A stretch of DNA of 64,000 nt, taken from assembly GCF_900182735.1 (NCBI RefSeq), contig NZ_FXTU01000001.1:248001-312000 (forward strand), read 5' to 3'. Source of the DNA: Laceyella tengchongensis. GTDB lineage: Bacteria > Bacillota > Bacilli > Thermoactinomycetales > Thermoactinomycetaceae. Position numbers and translations under genes: made by a program. Below the pieces are notes generated by a model. The model did not search any database. It saw only the letters and a list, made by a program, of their open reading frames with translations, and had not been told where the DNA came from. Of the stretch, positions 50,607 to 59,122 are shown piece after piece (position 1 is the first letter of the stretch; every line of letters starts with the position of its first letter).

Positions 50607-50711
50607 GTATCGCCTTGTAGCAATTCTGCGCAAGTTCACTATTTGTTCAACTATTGTTTATTTAATGTTAAGGAAATTCGGGTAATAAAGGATACGGAAA
50701 GGGGTGCTTTC

Positions 50712-52175
50712 ATGAACAACAAGAGAAAAAGATTTGCTCTTGCCATGGCAGCTTGCTTGTCTGTAACAACGATCTTGTCAAGTAACGTCAGTTTTGCCGC
50801 AACGACTGCTTCGACAGAAGATCCTGCATGGACAACTTGGTTGCAAAAGCGTTCTCATGCTGTGGAAAAGCTGGCTCCCAGCCAAGGGGACACCTTTCGC
50901 GATTTACGCTTTTTGAAAAAGGTCCTGAAAGGCAAACGAGTCGTCATGTTGGGGGAAAGCTCACATGGTGCCGCTGAGTTCAACTCCGCTAAAGCGAGAT
51001 TGATCCAGTATTTGCATGAAGAGCTGGATTATGATGTCATCGCTTTTGAATCGGGTCTGGTTGAAACGGCAGCCGCCGATTTGCATGCAGGACAAGCGAC
51101 TCCGCTATATACAATGCAGAACGCCATTTATGGCATATGGCACACAAAAGAAACGCTCCCGCTCTTCGAATATTTGAAAAAGGAGAAATACAGCAAAGAT
51201 CCGCTCACGCTTGCTGGGTTTGACATGCAACCTCAAGGCAACTATCAAGAATTTTTGAAGAAATGGTTCGAGTCTGTCGATCCGGCCATGGCGGAAAAAG
51301 CGTATCAAACGGAAAGTCGTTTTCTGCTAACCTATGCCACTGAAACCGATGTGGAGCGGTTCCGCGCTGAAAAAGGGTCATTGATCAATGATTATAAGGA
51401 GCTGCTGAAGTTTGTTCGGGACAACAAGCGAGCATTGTCCAGCCGTTACCCGAAACATCCCAAGTTGATCGCAATTACTGAATATGCTCTGCAAGACCGC
51501 ATTCACACCATCGATCACATTTTGGAGAAATATATCCTGTTCAGCAAGTATATGCAAGAGGAGAAATACGAAGAAGCTCAAAAAGCGTTGGATGAAGCCT
51601 CCGTGTTGCGGGATCAAGCGATGGCGAAGCACCTCACTTGGTTGGCCGAAAAACTGTATCCTAATAAAAAGATCATTGTGTGGGCGCATAATATTCATAT
51701 TCGAAAAGCTAACACCAAGACCGTTAACCCATACAGAGCTTCCGTACCCACCATGGGTCAGCTGTTGCCACACCGCCTGAAAAACAAATCGTATGTGGTG
51801 GGTCTGTACATGAATCGTGGGGTTTCCGCGCTTAACAACAGGGAGCCTGCGCCGGTGCGCTATCCTCATCCGGAAGGCAATTTGGAGTCCATTCTGGAGA
51901 AAGCCGGACACACCAATTTGTTTGTGGATTTGTTGCGTCAAGGCAACAAACCAGGTACCAAATGGATGTACACGGAACGCCAAGCCCTAGACTGGGGGAT
52001 GTGGGATGAGAAGTTGGTACCACGCGAACAGTATGACGGAATTTTATTTATTGATGAGACGCACATGCCTTCATATATTGACAACCAAACCAAATCTCTC
52101 AAATCCGCGCCCTCCGTTCGTTCCGCATCCGGGGTAGAGCCTTGGGTTCACGGATCGATCTGGGGACACAGATAA
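50712..52175 (+). CDS. Secreted erythromycin-esterase-like protein
   Basis: 487 residues with a signal peptide ending near SFAA. The erythromycin esterase fold (PF05139) is marked by VVMLGESSHGAAEF near residue 80, the following VIAFESGL strand, FDMQPQGNYQEFLKKW, and IVWAHNIHIRKA near 330, supplying the His and Glu residues of the active site. ATG 50712 follows AAAGGGG. Unlike the cytoplasmic EreA/B resistance enzymes this protein is exported, and other secreted members are thought to act on other esters or polyketides. Monocistronic. Confidence 0.85.
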   Translation: MNNKRKRFALAMAACLSVTTILSSNVSFAATTASTEDPAWTTWLQKRSHAVEKLAPSQGDTFRDLRFLKKVLKGKRVVMLGESSHGAAEFNSAKARLIQYLHEELDYDVIAFESGLVETAAADLHAGQATPLYTMQNAIYGIWHTKETLPLFEYLKKEKYSKDPLTLAGFDMQPQGNYQEFLKKWFESVDPAMAEKAYQTESRFLLTYATETDVERFRAEKGSLINDYKELLKFVRDNKRALSSRYPKHPKLIAITEYALQDRIHTIDHILEKYILFSKYMQEEKYEEAQKALDEASVLRDQAMAKHLTWLAEKLYPNKKIIVWAHNIHIRKANTKTVNPYRASVPTMGQLLPHRLKNKSYVVGLYMNRGVSALNNREPAPVRYPHPEGNLESILEKAGHTNLFVDLLRQGNKPGTKWMYTERQALDWGMWDEKLVPREQYDGILFIDETHMPSYIDNQTKSLKSAPSVRSASGVEPWVHGSIWGHR

Positions 52176-52187
52176 ATATCGGTGCTC

Positions 52188-52230
52188 AACCAGCGGCCCA
52201 ATTCCAAAGCAAGGGATTGGGCCGCTGGTT
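52188..52230 (+). terminator. Hairpin after the esterase gene
   Basis: AACCAGCGGCCCAAT pairs with ATTGGGCCGCTGGTT. Stable, but without T-tract. The gap to 52475 otherwise holds only the protease promoter. Confidence 0.6.
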
Positions 52231-52402
52231 GTAGTTGGGGGAGCATAAACCAGTCAACAAAAAAAGGTGGATCAAGCTAAATATTCAATGTTTTTATCCA
52301 TATATTTCATTATAAAATACCAAAAGTACAAAGGAGATGTTTGTTTTTTAGCTTAATTTATTATTATAACAGTTAATTCATTTAGAATTTATAGAATATA
52401 TC

Positions 52403-52431
52403 TTGACAATAATAGTTATATGATTAATAAT
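52403..52431 (+). promoter_or_regulatory. Protease gene promoter
   Basis: TTGACA (52403) and AATAAT (52426) are 17 bases apart, about 45 bases before the start codon. Confidence 0.65.
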
Positions 52432-52475
52432 ATTTTTGGATGTTGAGTCTAACATTTTAGAAAGGTGTGAATATA

Positions 52476-53438
52476 TTGACCAAAAAGAAGCGCATAGGGC
52501 TGTCGATTGTTTCTCTGTCCCTTTCGGCTGTTCTCGCTTTGCCGCTTGCAGTGGGCACACCAACCGCAAGTGCGACATCGGGCAAGCTTTCACCACATAC
52601 CCCTGTGTCCAGTGACGGCACCATTTTTGAAGCGGCGAAGACCTTTAGCGGCGTTGTGACCGAGGCCAATGGTTCCTATGTGAAAGGGTATGAAGGAACA
52701 GGCAAAAAGTCCCCAGTAAAGATCAAAGGTGGCAAAGTGGCGCCTGTCCGTTCCGCAGAGGATAACGAGGGCGACGTGAGCACCGAATCCGTGATCGGCA
52801 CGGATGAGCGCACCCGGGTGACCAATACGACTACATATCCCTACCGAGCTATCGCTCATATTGAAAGCGATATCGGTGGTTGTACCGGTTGGATGATTGA
52901 CGCTGACACTGTGGCGACGGCAGGTCACTGCATTTATGATCCTGGTTCCGGCAAATGGGCTTCTTGGGCTAGAGTATACCCCGGGCGCAATGGAAGCACT
53001 GCTCCGTATGGCTATGCCAATGCGGTCAATTTCTTCTCTGTCACGGGCTGGACGCAAAATGGCGACACCAACTATGATTATGGTGCGATCAAATTGGATA
53101 AGCCCATCGGCGACAGCACGGGATGGTTTGGTTTGCGCGTGGTATCCGGTTCGTTGAATGGGATGGCGCAAAACATCAGCGGTTATCCCGGTGACAAAAC
53201 CTACGGCACCCAGTGGGAGGATGCCGACCAAGTTCGTGAAACTTACACATATAAAGTGCACTATGCCAATGATACCTACGGCGGACAAAGTGGCTCGCCG
53301 GTTTACAACTCCAGCAGTTGCGGCACTTGCAGCATCGCTATCCACACCAATGGCGTATATGGCGGCAACCCTTACAATCGGGGAACCCGTATTACTCAAG
53401 AGGTGTTTAATAATCTGAACACTTGGAAAAACAGATAA
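52476..53438 (+). CDS. Secreted V8-like serine protease (Glu-specific endopeptidase type)
   Basis: 320 residues from TTG 52476, which has AAAGGTG 8 bases upstream; a GTG at 52467 would overlap that site. A signal peptide ends near TASA and a propeptide runs to about residue 110. The catalytic triad is visible: His in VATAGHCIYD near 151, Asp in NYDYGAIKLD near 201, and Ser in GGQSGSPVYN near 272. Cys pairs are present in GGCTGW and SSCGTCS. This is an S1B (V8/GSE) protease that cuts after acidic residues. Own promoter and terminator. Confidence 0.92.
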   Translation: MTKKKRIGLSIVSLSLSAVLALPLAVGTPTASATSGKLSPHTPVSSDGTIFEAAKTFSGVVTEANGSYVKGYEGTGKKSPVKIKGGKVAPVRSAEDNEGDVSTESVIGTDERTRVTNTTTYPYRAIAHIESDIGGCTGWMIDADTVATAGHCIYDPGSGKWASWARVYPGRNGSTAPYGYANAVNFFSVTGWTQNGDTNYDYGAIKLDKPIGDSTGWFGLRVVSGSLNGMAQNISGYPGDKTYGTQWEDADQVRETYTYKVHYANDTYGGQSGSPVYNSSSCGTCSIAIHTNGVYGGNPYNRGTRITQEVFNNLNTWKNR

Positions 53439-53457
53439 TTCCATACAAAAATGATTT

Positions 53458-53497
53458 CCTTCCCTGATTGTCGCCAATCAGGGAAGGGCTTTTTTTA
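53458..53497 (+). terminator. Terminator of the protease gene
   Basis: Perfect 13-bp stem CCTTCCCTGATTG / CAATCAGGGAAGG, loop TCGC, then GCTTTTTTT. Confidence 0.9.
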
Positions 53498-53577
53498 TAG
53501 CCGTGTGCTACGGGCATTGTGTTAGAAGTAGGGAGCCCACGCGCTTCCAGCCACCGAAGCAATGGATTACATTGCGC

Positions 53578-53617
53578 CAGACAAACACCACTTGTTTCGA
53601 CAGGTGGTGTTTGTCTG
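53578..53617 (+). repeat. Stable 18-bp hairpin with TTCG loop
   Basis: CAGACAAACACCAC-T-TGT at 53578 pairs with its complement ending 53617 around TTCG; a single G-T wobble interrupts it. A T-rich run is absent. It may be a terminator-like or mobile-element-associated hairpin. Confidence 0.55.
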
Positions 53618-54037
53618 TTTGCTCGTCGATTTCCATTCCCGAGGTGATGTGCGCCTCCAAACGGAATCAATGGCAAAGGGATGCGTTTATATTTTCTATA
53701 AAAATAAGTTTAATCAGAAGTATGTTATTATTTAATACCCCACGCTAAATCGACGGAAAGCACAGGTGAAGGGATCATAAAGGGAGTAACAGAAAGGGAT
53801 TGAATTTTTATAAATGCGTGAAAATCAACCGCCATCCGCAAAGGACAGAGGGAGCCGTCTTTGCCGCATGTGCTCCTAATGTTTGACTAATGTTCCTTTT
53901 ACCTGTTTGGTGTTTGCTTTGGGAAAAGGGGAGATGGGGTTTGGTTTCCGTCTTTTCTTTGTTATACAATGTTGATTGTTGATGACTTCACAAGATGGTA
54001 GAAACAGCAGGCGCGGATGCATGAAAGGATGTTAAAG
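53618..54037 (+). other. Gap with candidate topB promoter
   Basis: TTGGTT (53941) and TACAAT (53965), 18 bases apart, are a reasonable promoter for topB. A 21-codon frame beginning MRENQPPSAKDRG near 53815 lacks a good ribosome site. Nothing else is recognised. Confidence 0.4.
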
Positions 54038-56230
54038 ATGAGCAAAACAGTGGTGTTGGCTGAAAAGCCTTCCGTTGGTAAAGACATAGCGAAGGTGTTG
54101 CGCTGCCATAAACAAGGTAATGGGTATTTCGAGGGGGACCGGTATGTGGTGACCTGGGCCTTTGGCCATTTGGTTACCCACGCTGACCCGGAAGCGTACG
54201 GTGAGCAATATAAGAAATGGCGCTTGGAGGACTTGCCCTTGCTTCCTGACCGCTTGAAATTGGTGGTGATCAAGAAGACAGGTAGGCAATTCCAACAGGT
54301 GAAGCAATTGATGTCCAGACCAGATGTGAAAGAGATCGTCATCGCCACCGACGCAGGGCGCGAAGGGGAATTGGTGGCGCGCTGGGTGATTGAGAAAGCG
54401 CATGTTAAAAAGCCGATTAAGCGCCTGTGGATCTCATCCGTGACGGATAAGGCGATCAAGGAAGGATTTCAGCGCCTTAGGGACGGCAAAGAGTACGAGA
54501 ACCTATATCATTCAGCTGCGGCGCGGGCGGAGGCCGATTGGTTGGTGGGAATTAACGCAACGCGGGCCCTGACCTGCAAGCATAACGCCCAGCTGTCTTG
54601 CGGACGGGTGCAGACGCCTACGTTGGCGATGATCGCCCAACGCGAAGCGGAGATCAAGAACTTTAAGCCAAAAGCTTTCTACGGGATGGAAGCGGAGGCC
54701 GAAAATGGTCTCAAGTTGGTCTGGCAGGATGGCAAATCGAAGGATTGGCGCATCTTCTCGCAAGAAAAGCGCGATCGGTTGCTTTCCATGTTGGGCAACC
54801 GGGAAGCGGTTGTTACCGAAGTGCGGAAGACCAAAAAGAAGCGTTTTGCCCCATCGCTTTATGATCTGACCGAATTGCAAAGGGAAGCCAACCAGCGGTT
54901 TGGCTATTCCGCAAAGGAAACGCTGTCCACACTGCAATCGCTGTACGAATATCATAAAGTGGTCACGTATCCCCGTACTGATTCTAGGTATCTCTCTTCC
55001 GACATCGTGAGCACCTTGAAGGATCGTATCGAGGCTTGCCGGGTCGGGCCGTATGTCCAGCTGGCCCAGCAGGCCCGCCTCCATCTGAAACCGGGTAAAC
55101 ATGTTGTGGATGATAGCAAAGTATCGGATCACCACGCGATCATTCCCACGGAAGAACCGGTGTTTCTGGACAAGTTGAGCGTTAAGGAGCGGAAGATCTA
55201 TGACCTTGTCGTCAAACGGTTTTTGGCGGTGATGTACCCACCGTTTGAATATGAGCAAACCACGGTGCGGGCGGACATTGGCGGCGAGACGTTTGTCGCC
55301 AAAGGGAAAGTGATCTTGGCGCAGGGTTGGAAACAGGTTTATGGCGATTTGGTGGAAGAGGAAGAAGAAAAGGAAGGCATCAAAGAGCAAATATTGCCGA
55401 AGCTGACTGAAGGACAACGACTCGCCATCCGCGCGATCAACCCGACCCAAGGGGAAACCAAGCCGCCGGAACTGTTTACGGAGGGCAGTCTGCTCGCGGC
55501 AATGGAGAATCCAGCCAAGTTCATGGGCAATGAGCGGAAAGATTTGATTAAAACATTGGGAGAAACCGGTGGGTTGGGCACAGTGGCTACCCGTGCCGAC
55601 ATCATTGAAAAATTGTTTGACAGCTTCCTGATCGAAAAAAACGGCAAGCATATCCGTATCACTTCCAAAGGAAAGCAGCTCCTCGATTTGGTGCCGGAAG
55701 AACTGAAGTCGCCGGCATTGACGGCCAAATGGGAGCAAAAGCTGAGTGCAATTGCCAAAGGGAAGCTGAACAAAGCCGCTTTTGTCTCGGAGATGAGGGG
55801 TTATGCCAAGGCCGTGGTCAACGAGATCAAAGAAAGCGAGAAAACGTTTCGGCATGATAATCTGTCGACCAAAAAATGCCCAGACTGCGGCAAACGGTTG
55901 TTGGAAGTGAAGGGCAAAAAAGGGCAGATGCTGGTTTGCCAGGATCGGGAATGCGGGTACCGCAAGAGCGTCTCTATCGTCACCAATGCTCGGTGCCCTG
56001 AATGCAAGAAGAAGCTGGAACTGCGCGGAGAAGGGGAGGGCCGGATCTTCGTCTGCACCTGCGGCCACCGCGAGAAGTACGCAGCATTCCAACAACGCAA
56101 GGAGAAAGAGAAAAAAGGCAAGGTGTCGCGACGGGAGATTGCCAACTATATCAAACAGCAAAATAAGCAACAAGAAGAAGGGCATCCTGCTTTGAAAGAA
56201 GCGTTGTCCAAGTTGTTTAACCAAGATTGA
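54038..56230 (+). CDS. topB: DNA topoisomerase III (type IA)
   Basis: 730 residues. The Toprim domain has LAEKPSVGKDIAKVL and the acidic ATDAGREGELVARW motif; the catalytic Tyr is in VVTYPRTDSRYL near residue 310; and the type IA cleft motifs follow (VSDHHAIIPTEE, GLGTVATRADIIEKLF). The C-terminus has two zinc-ribbon-like parts: CPDCGKRLLEVKG with CQDRECGY, and CPECKKKLELRG with CTCG. ATG 54038 follows GAAAGGATG. It relaxes or decatenates DNA through single-strand passage. Length and motifs match Bacillus TopB. Confidence 0.95.
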   Translation: MSKTVVLAEKPSVGKDIAKVLRCHKQGNGYFEGDRYVVTWAFGHLVTHADPEAYGEQYKKWRLEDLPLLPDRLKLVVIKKTGRQFQQVKQLMSRPDVKEIVIATDAGREGELVARWVIEKAHVKKPIKRLWISSVTDKAIKEGFQRLRDGKEYENLYHSAAARAEADWLVGINATRALTCKHNAQLSCGRVQTPTLAMIAQREAEIKNFKPKAFYGMEAEAENGLKLVWQDGKSKDWRIFSQEKRDRLLSMLGNREAVVTEVRKTKKKRFAPSLYDLTELQREANQRFGYSAKETLSTLQSLYEYHKVVTYPRTDSRYLSSDIVSTLKDRIEACRVGPYVQLAQQARLHLKPGKHVVDDSKVSDHHAIIPTEEPVFLDKLSVKERKIYDLVVKRFLAVMYPPFEYEQTTVRADIGGETFVAKGKVILAQGWKQVYGDLVEEEEEKEGIKEQILPKLTEGQRLAIRAINPTQGETKPPELFTEGSLLAAMENPAKFMGNERKDLIKTLGETGGLGTVATRADIIEKLFDSFLIEKNGKHIRITSKGKQLLDLVPEELKSPALTAKWEQKLSAIAKGKLNKAAFVSEMRGYAKAVVNEIKESEKTFRHDNLSTKKCPDCGKRLLEVKGKKGQMLVCQDRECGYRKSVSIVTNARCPECKKKLELRGEGEGRIFVCTCGHREKYAAFQQRKEKEKKGKVSRREIANYIKQQNKQQEEGHPALKEALSKLFNQD

Positions 56231-56264
56231 CGCCGCTTGGCGCAAGAGATGCCGTTAACCAGTT

Positions 56265-56310
56265 AAAAACCGCCCGCCTCCACATCAGATGATAGAAGGC
56301 GGGCGGTTTC
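56265..56310. terminator. Bidirectional terminator between topB and small ORF
   Basis: AACCGCCCGCCT / AGGCGGGCGGTT with A-rich and T-rich flanks on the two sides, so it can end both topB and the minus-strand small frame. Confidence 0.85.
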
Positions 56311-56387
56311 ATGTCTGATTGCATTGTCTATCCATCGAAACCGAGTGTTTCCTAGATAACTTTGTGGCTTAATCAGGCATAATGGCG

Positions 56388-56540
56388 CTAGCTGAATTTT
56401 TTAAGAATTTGCCGCAAGGCGAACAATGACAGCAAGAAGGCAGTAGAAGACAATGTGAGCGAGGCACGGGCAAAGAGTCGTTGCACCGCGCGGCTACAAC
56501 CAAGGGAGTTCACCCGTAAGATGCGTGTGAATGTTTTCAT
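56388..56540 (-). CDS. 50-residue hypothetical small membrane protein
   Basis: ATG 56540 has AGGAGAGTG 5 bases upstream. It begins MKTFTRILRVNSLG, is strongly basic (six Arg, three Lys, no Asp or Glu) and contains a hydrophobic helix (LTLSSTAFLLSLFAL) before the end RQILKKFS. A bidirectional terminator follows on its 3' side. It looks like a genuine small membrane-active or regulatory protein; no family recognised. It could also be a chance frame. Confidence 0.45.
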   Translation of the reverse strand: MKTFTRILRVNSLGCSRAVQRLFARASLTLSSTAFLLSLFALRQILKKFS

Positions 56541-56897
56541 ATTTCACTCTCCTGCTTGCGGAATAAAGCAATACATCGGACTATAGGCATTTTTATTTAT
56601 ATAAAACATTATATCATCCGTAATTAAGAGAATCATAGCAGTGAAGGAGGGTGAATTGGTGACAATGCTGGGACAACTGTGGATAGTGGAGGTTAAAAAA
56701 TTTCTTTATTAATAAGGTACCTTCTCCAGAGCGAAAATCCGTGTAATCAAAGACTTTTTTGTAGGTCTGTGGCACGGTCGGACAAGGGATCGCGAACCAT
56801 GTTGGACAGGGTGTAGCCAGCGTCAAGTGCAAATTTGTGTTAAACTAAAACAAAAGAAAGTAATATGTTAAGTGTTTTTGGATACGAAAGGTGTGCT

Positions 56898-56984
56898 GAC
56901 GGTACCCCTTCGGGGATTCCCATGCGGCCTGCATCCGATGGATGTACTGTCGACATGTGATGGCAAAATATGGGTGGTGCCGTC
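56898..56984 (+). ncRNA. Structured leader of the YitT-family gene (candidate RNA element)
   Basis: A closing stem GACGGTACC (56898) / GGTGCCGTC (56976) holds three inner pairings: CCCCTTCGGGG next to the stem, CCCAT (56919) / ATGGG (56970), and TGCATCC GAT GGATGTA (56930-56946). This gives a junction-like fold 45 bases before the start codon. It does not match a riboswitch class I know. No terminator stem follows, so control would be at translation if any. Confidence 0.4.
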
Positions 56985-57028
56985 CGCCCCAAACCTAACC
57001 AAACCACTAGTCAAAGGAGGAATGGCAT

Positions 57029-57931
57029 TTGATTGCTGTTGCTGAAAAAAGAAATGAAGGAATCAAAGAAGAAGATCGCAAGAAGTTGGCATGGCTCAAA
57101 AGCTTGAAGCGGATCACCTTCATTTTGCTGGGTGCGATTCTTGTAGCCGTGGCACTGGAGATTTTTTTGGTCCCCAATGATGTAATTGACGGAGGGATTG
57201 TGGGCGTTTCCATCATTGTTTCCCACCTTTCCGGTTTAAACTTAGGGGTCTTATTATTTGTACTCAACCTTCCCTTCTTCTTTATCGGATATAAACAAAT
57301 CGGGAAAACCTTCGCCCTGTCCACTCTGCTGGGCGTTATTGTCATGTCTGTTGGTACCAACTTGCTCCACTCGGTACCGGGTTTAACAGATGATCCTTTG
57401 TTGGCGGCGGTATTCGGAGGAATCATTTTGGGGATTGGCGTCGGCTTGGTTATCCGCAACGGTGGTTCCTTGGATGGAACGGAGATTTTGGCCATTCTGT
57501 TTAACAAAAAATTGCCGCTTTCCGTGGGTCAAACAGTGATGATTTTCAACCTGTTCATCCTTGGTAGTGCAGGGTTTGTGTTTGGTTGGGATCGGGCCAT
57601 GTATTCCTTGATGGCTTATTTTATCGCTTTTAAAATGATCGATGTAGTGATCGAGGGCTTTGATGAAACGAAATCCGTATGGATCATCAGTGACAAACCG
57701 GAAGAGCTGGGGAATTGCATATTGCAACGTCTGGGTCGGGGCGTTACTTACTTAAATGGTGAAGGTGCTTACACCGGTGACTCCAAAAAAGTGATTTTTT
57801 GCGTCGTGACCCGTTTGGAAGAAGCCAAACTGAAGTTGATTGTAGAAGATGTGGATCCCCAAGCCTTTCTGGCGATCGGCCATATTCATGATGTGCAAGG
57901 CGGAAGATTTAAAAAGAAAGATATTCACTAA
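57029..57931 (+). CDS. YitT family membrane protein (DUF161 + DUF2179)
   Basis: 300 residues. Six membrane helices in two repeats (about 30-205) start with RITFILLGAILVAVALEIFL and contain the family motif PNDVIDGGIVGVSIIVSHLS and RNGGSLDGTEILAI. A cytoplasmic DUF2179 domain follows (VWIISDKPEELGNCILQRLG, GEGAYTGDSKKVIFCVV). The start is TTG 57029 with AAAGGAGG 8 bases upstream; no other in-frame start fits. Members are common in Firmicutes in several copies, and their role is not settled. Confidence 0.9.
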   Translation: MIAVAEKRNEGIKEEDRKKLAWLKSLKRITFILLGAILVAVALEIFLVPNDVIDGGIVGVSIIVSHLSGLNLGVLLFVLNLPFFFIGYKQIGKTFALSTLLGVIVMSVGTNLLHSVPGLTDDPLLAAVFGGIILGIGVGLVIRNGGSLDGTEILAILFNKKLPLSVGQTVMIFNLFILGSAGFVFGWDRAMYSLMAYFIAFKMIDVVIEGFDETKSVWIISDKPEELGNCILQRLGRGVTYLNGEGAYTGDSKKVIFCVVTRLEEAKLKLIVEDVDPQAFLAIGHIHDVQGGRFKKKDIH

Positions 57932-57977
57932 CACAACGAGCTCTTTTCCCTTCCCATCTGGGAACAGGTTCATAAGC

Positions 57978-58011
57978 ATCGCCTGTTCAAGTGAAGACTT
58001 GAACAGGCGAT
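57978..58011. terminator. Terminator between YitT gene and germination operon 2
   Basis: Perfect 15-bp stem ATCGCCTGTTCAAGT / ACTTGAACAGGCGAT, loop GAAG. It lies between two convergent genes and probably serves both. Confidence 0.8.
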
Positions 58012-58027
58012 TTGTCGTATTTTTGGG

Positions 58028-59122
58028 TTAATCCAATCCGTCGACCACCCCGATCTCAACGATGTTCACCCGGGGAACAATTCGCACTTTGACTCGCGGA
58101 TACTGTTTTTGCCATGTTTTGAAGTCCCAATTTCGGGTGTGGCTACGCACGTGATCCCCGAGTCCCAGGGGATCGATCCCCAATTGTTGAAACTTGCGGA
58201 TCAGCTGGTGTCCTTGTTGTGAAACCTGCTTTTTCAATGCATGTTCCGTCTGGCTCACATGTTGGGGTTTCAAGTGTTTCCCGGAAAACTCGCTGATTGA
58301 AGCTCTGATGTTTAAGTAGATGGTGATTTCGGGAGTGGTTTGCGTGTTGCGGATGGAGATCCTTCGGTTTGAGGTAATCACCCGCATCGCGACGAATTTA
58401 TCCCCGATTTGCACTTTCATTCCGGGAAAGCGATTTTTACCGTAAAGGGTGTTGAAGGTGAACAGGTGACTACGGTCCAGTTGGAAGACCATGCGGTCTT
58501 TTTTAAATAAGGCCAACCCTGTCAGCGTGATTTCCCCATCAGTTAATTTCAATAACGGCAAGAAGGGGTCCTTGCCCTTGGTGTAATACGCAGACAAGAA
58601 ATAATGCAGACTGTTGTTGGGGATCGAGCCGTTTTGGGTGTTGTGTTCAAGCAAGGACGCGATGTAATGGCCCGTGTCGCGCGTGCCGAACGATTGGTTC
58701 AGTATTTTTTTGGTGGCTCCATCCGTCACGGCCAAGCTGAGGCTAGTTCCGATGTTGGGATCGCGATGCAAGATGTCGATCATGTGGAGGATCCCGCGCT
58801 TGGCCATTTCCTTGTTGAACAGGGCGACTTCCAATTTTGCGTTGGCCAGGTTGGCGCTGCTTTGTCTGTTCAATGCGATCAAGGCTTCTTTGCCTAAGTT
58901 GGCGGTGATGGAAAGCGTTTTGTTTTCGATCGAGGCGTCGGATCTAAAGATGGGTGTTACTTCGGTGACTGTTGACGTTTGTTCATCGATATAATCGTAG
59001 CCGACGGCGGTGACCAATTGAATCTCATCCAATACGTTTTTTGTCACATTTCCAAAAATGATAATACAGATCGAGATGACAACCAATGTGATGGGTTTCA
59101 TCCATTTGATCCACTGCTTCAT
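58028..59122 (-). CDS. Ger(x)C-family spore germination protein, no lipobox (operon 2)
   Basis: 364 residues. The family core is clear: LVTAVGYDYIDEQ, NRQSSANLANAKLEVALFN, AKRGILHMIDILHRDPNIGT, and the end VRIVPRVNIVEIG. However, the N-terminus (MKQWIKWMKP then a hydrophobic span to about residue 25) has Cys only in VISIC, which is not a proper lipobox, and the usual CWDxxE motif after it is missing (NVTKNVLDEIQ). So the protein is probably held by a transmembrane anchor rather than a lipid. ATG overlaps the gerB-like stop as ATGA. Confidence 0.85.
   Translation of the reverse strand: MKQWIKWMKPITLVVISICIIIFGNVTKNVLDEIQLVTAVGYDYIDEQTSTVTEVTPIFRSDASIENKTLSITANLGKEALIALNRQSSANLANAKLEVALFNKEMAKRGILHMIDILHRDPNIGTSLSLAVTDGATKKILNQSFGTRDTGHYIASLLEHNTQNGSIPNNSLHYFLSAYYTKGKDPFLPLLKLTDGEITLTGLALFKKDRMVFQLDRSHLFTFNTLYGKNRFPGMKVQIGDKFVAMRVITSNRRISIRNTQTTPEITIYLNIRASISEFSGKHLKPQHVSQTEHALKKQVSQQGHQLIRKFQQLGIDPLGLGDHVRSHTRNWDFKTWQKQYPRVKVRIVPRVNIVEIGVVDGLD

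Noticed and set aside
52590..53477. 295-codon minus-strand frame opposite the V8-like protease
   Set aside because: Antisense shadow of a gene with an intact catalytic triad; no supporting start signal.
54512..56245. 577-codon open frame on the minus strand opposite topB
   Set aside because: Fully antisense to a clearly recognised gene, with no family-like motif or ribosome site. A by-product of the codon use of topB.
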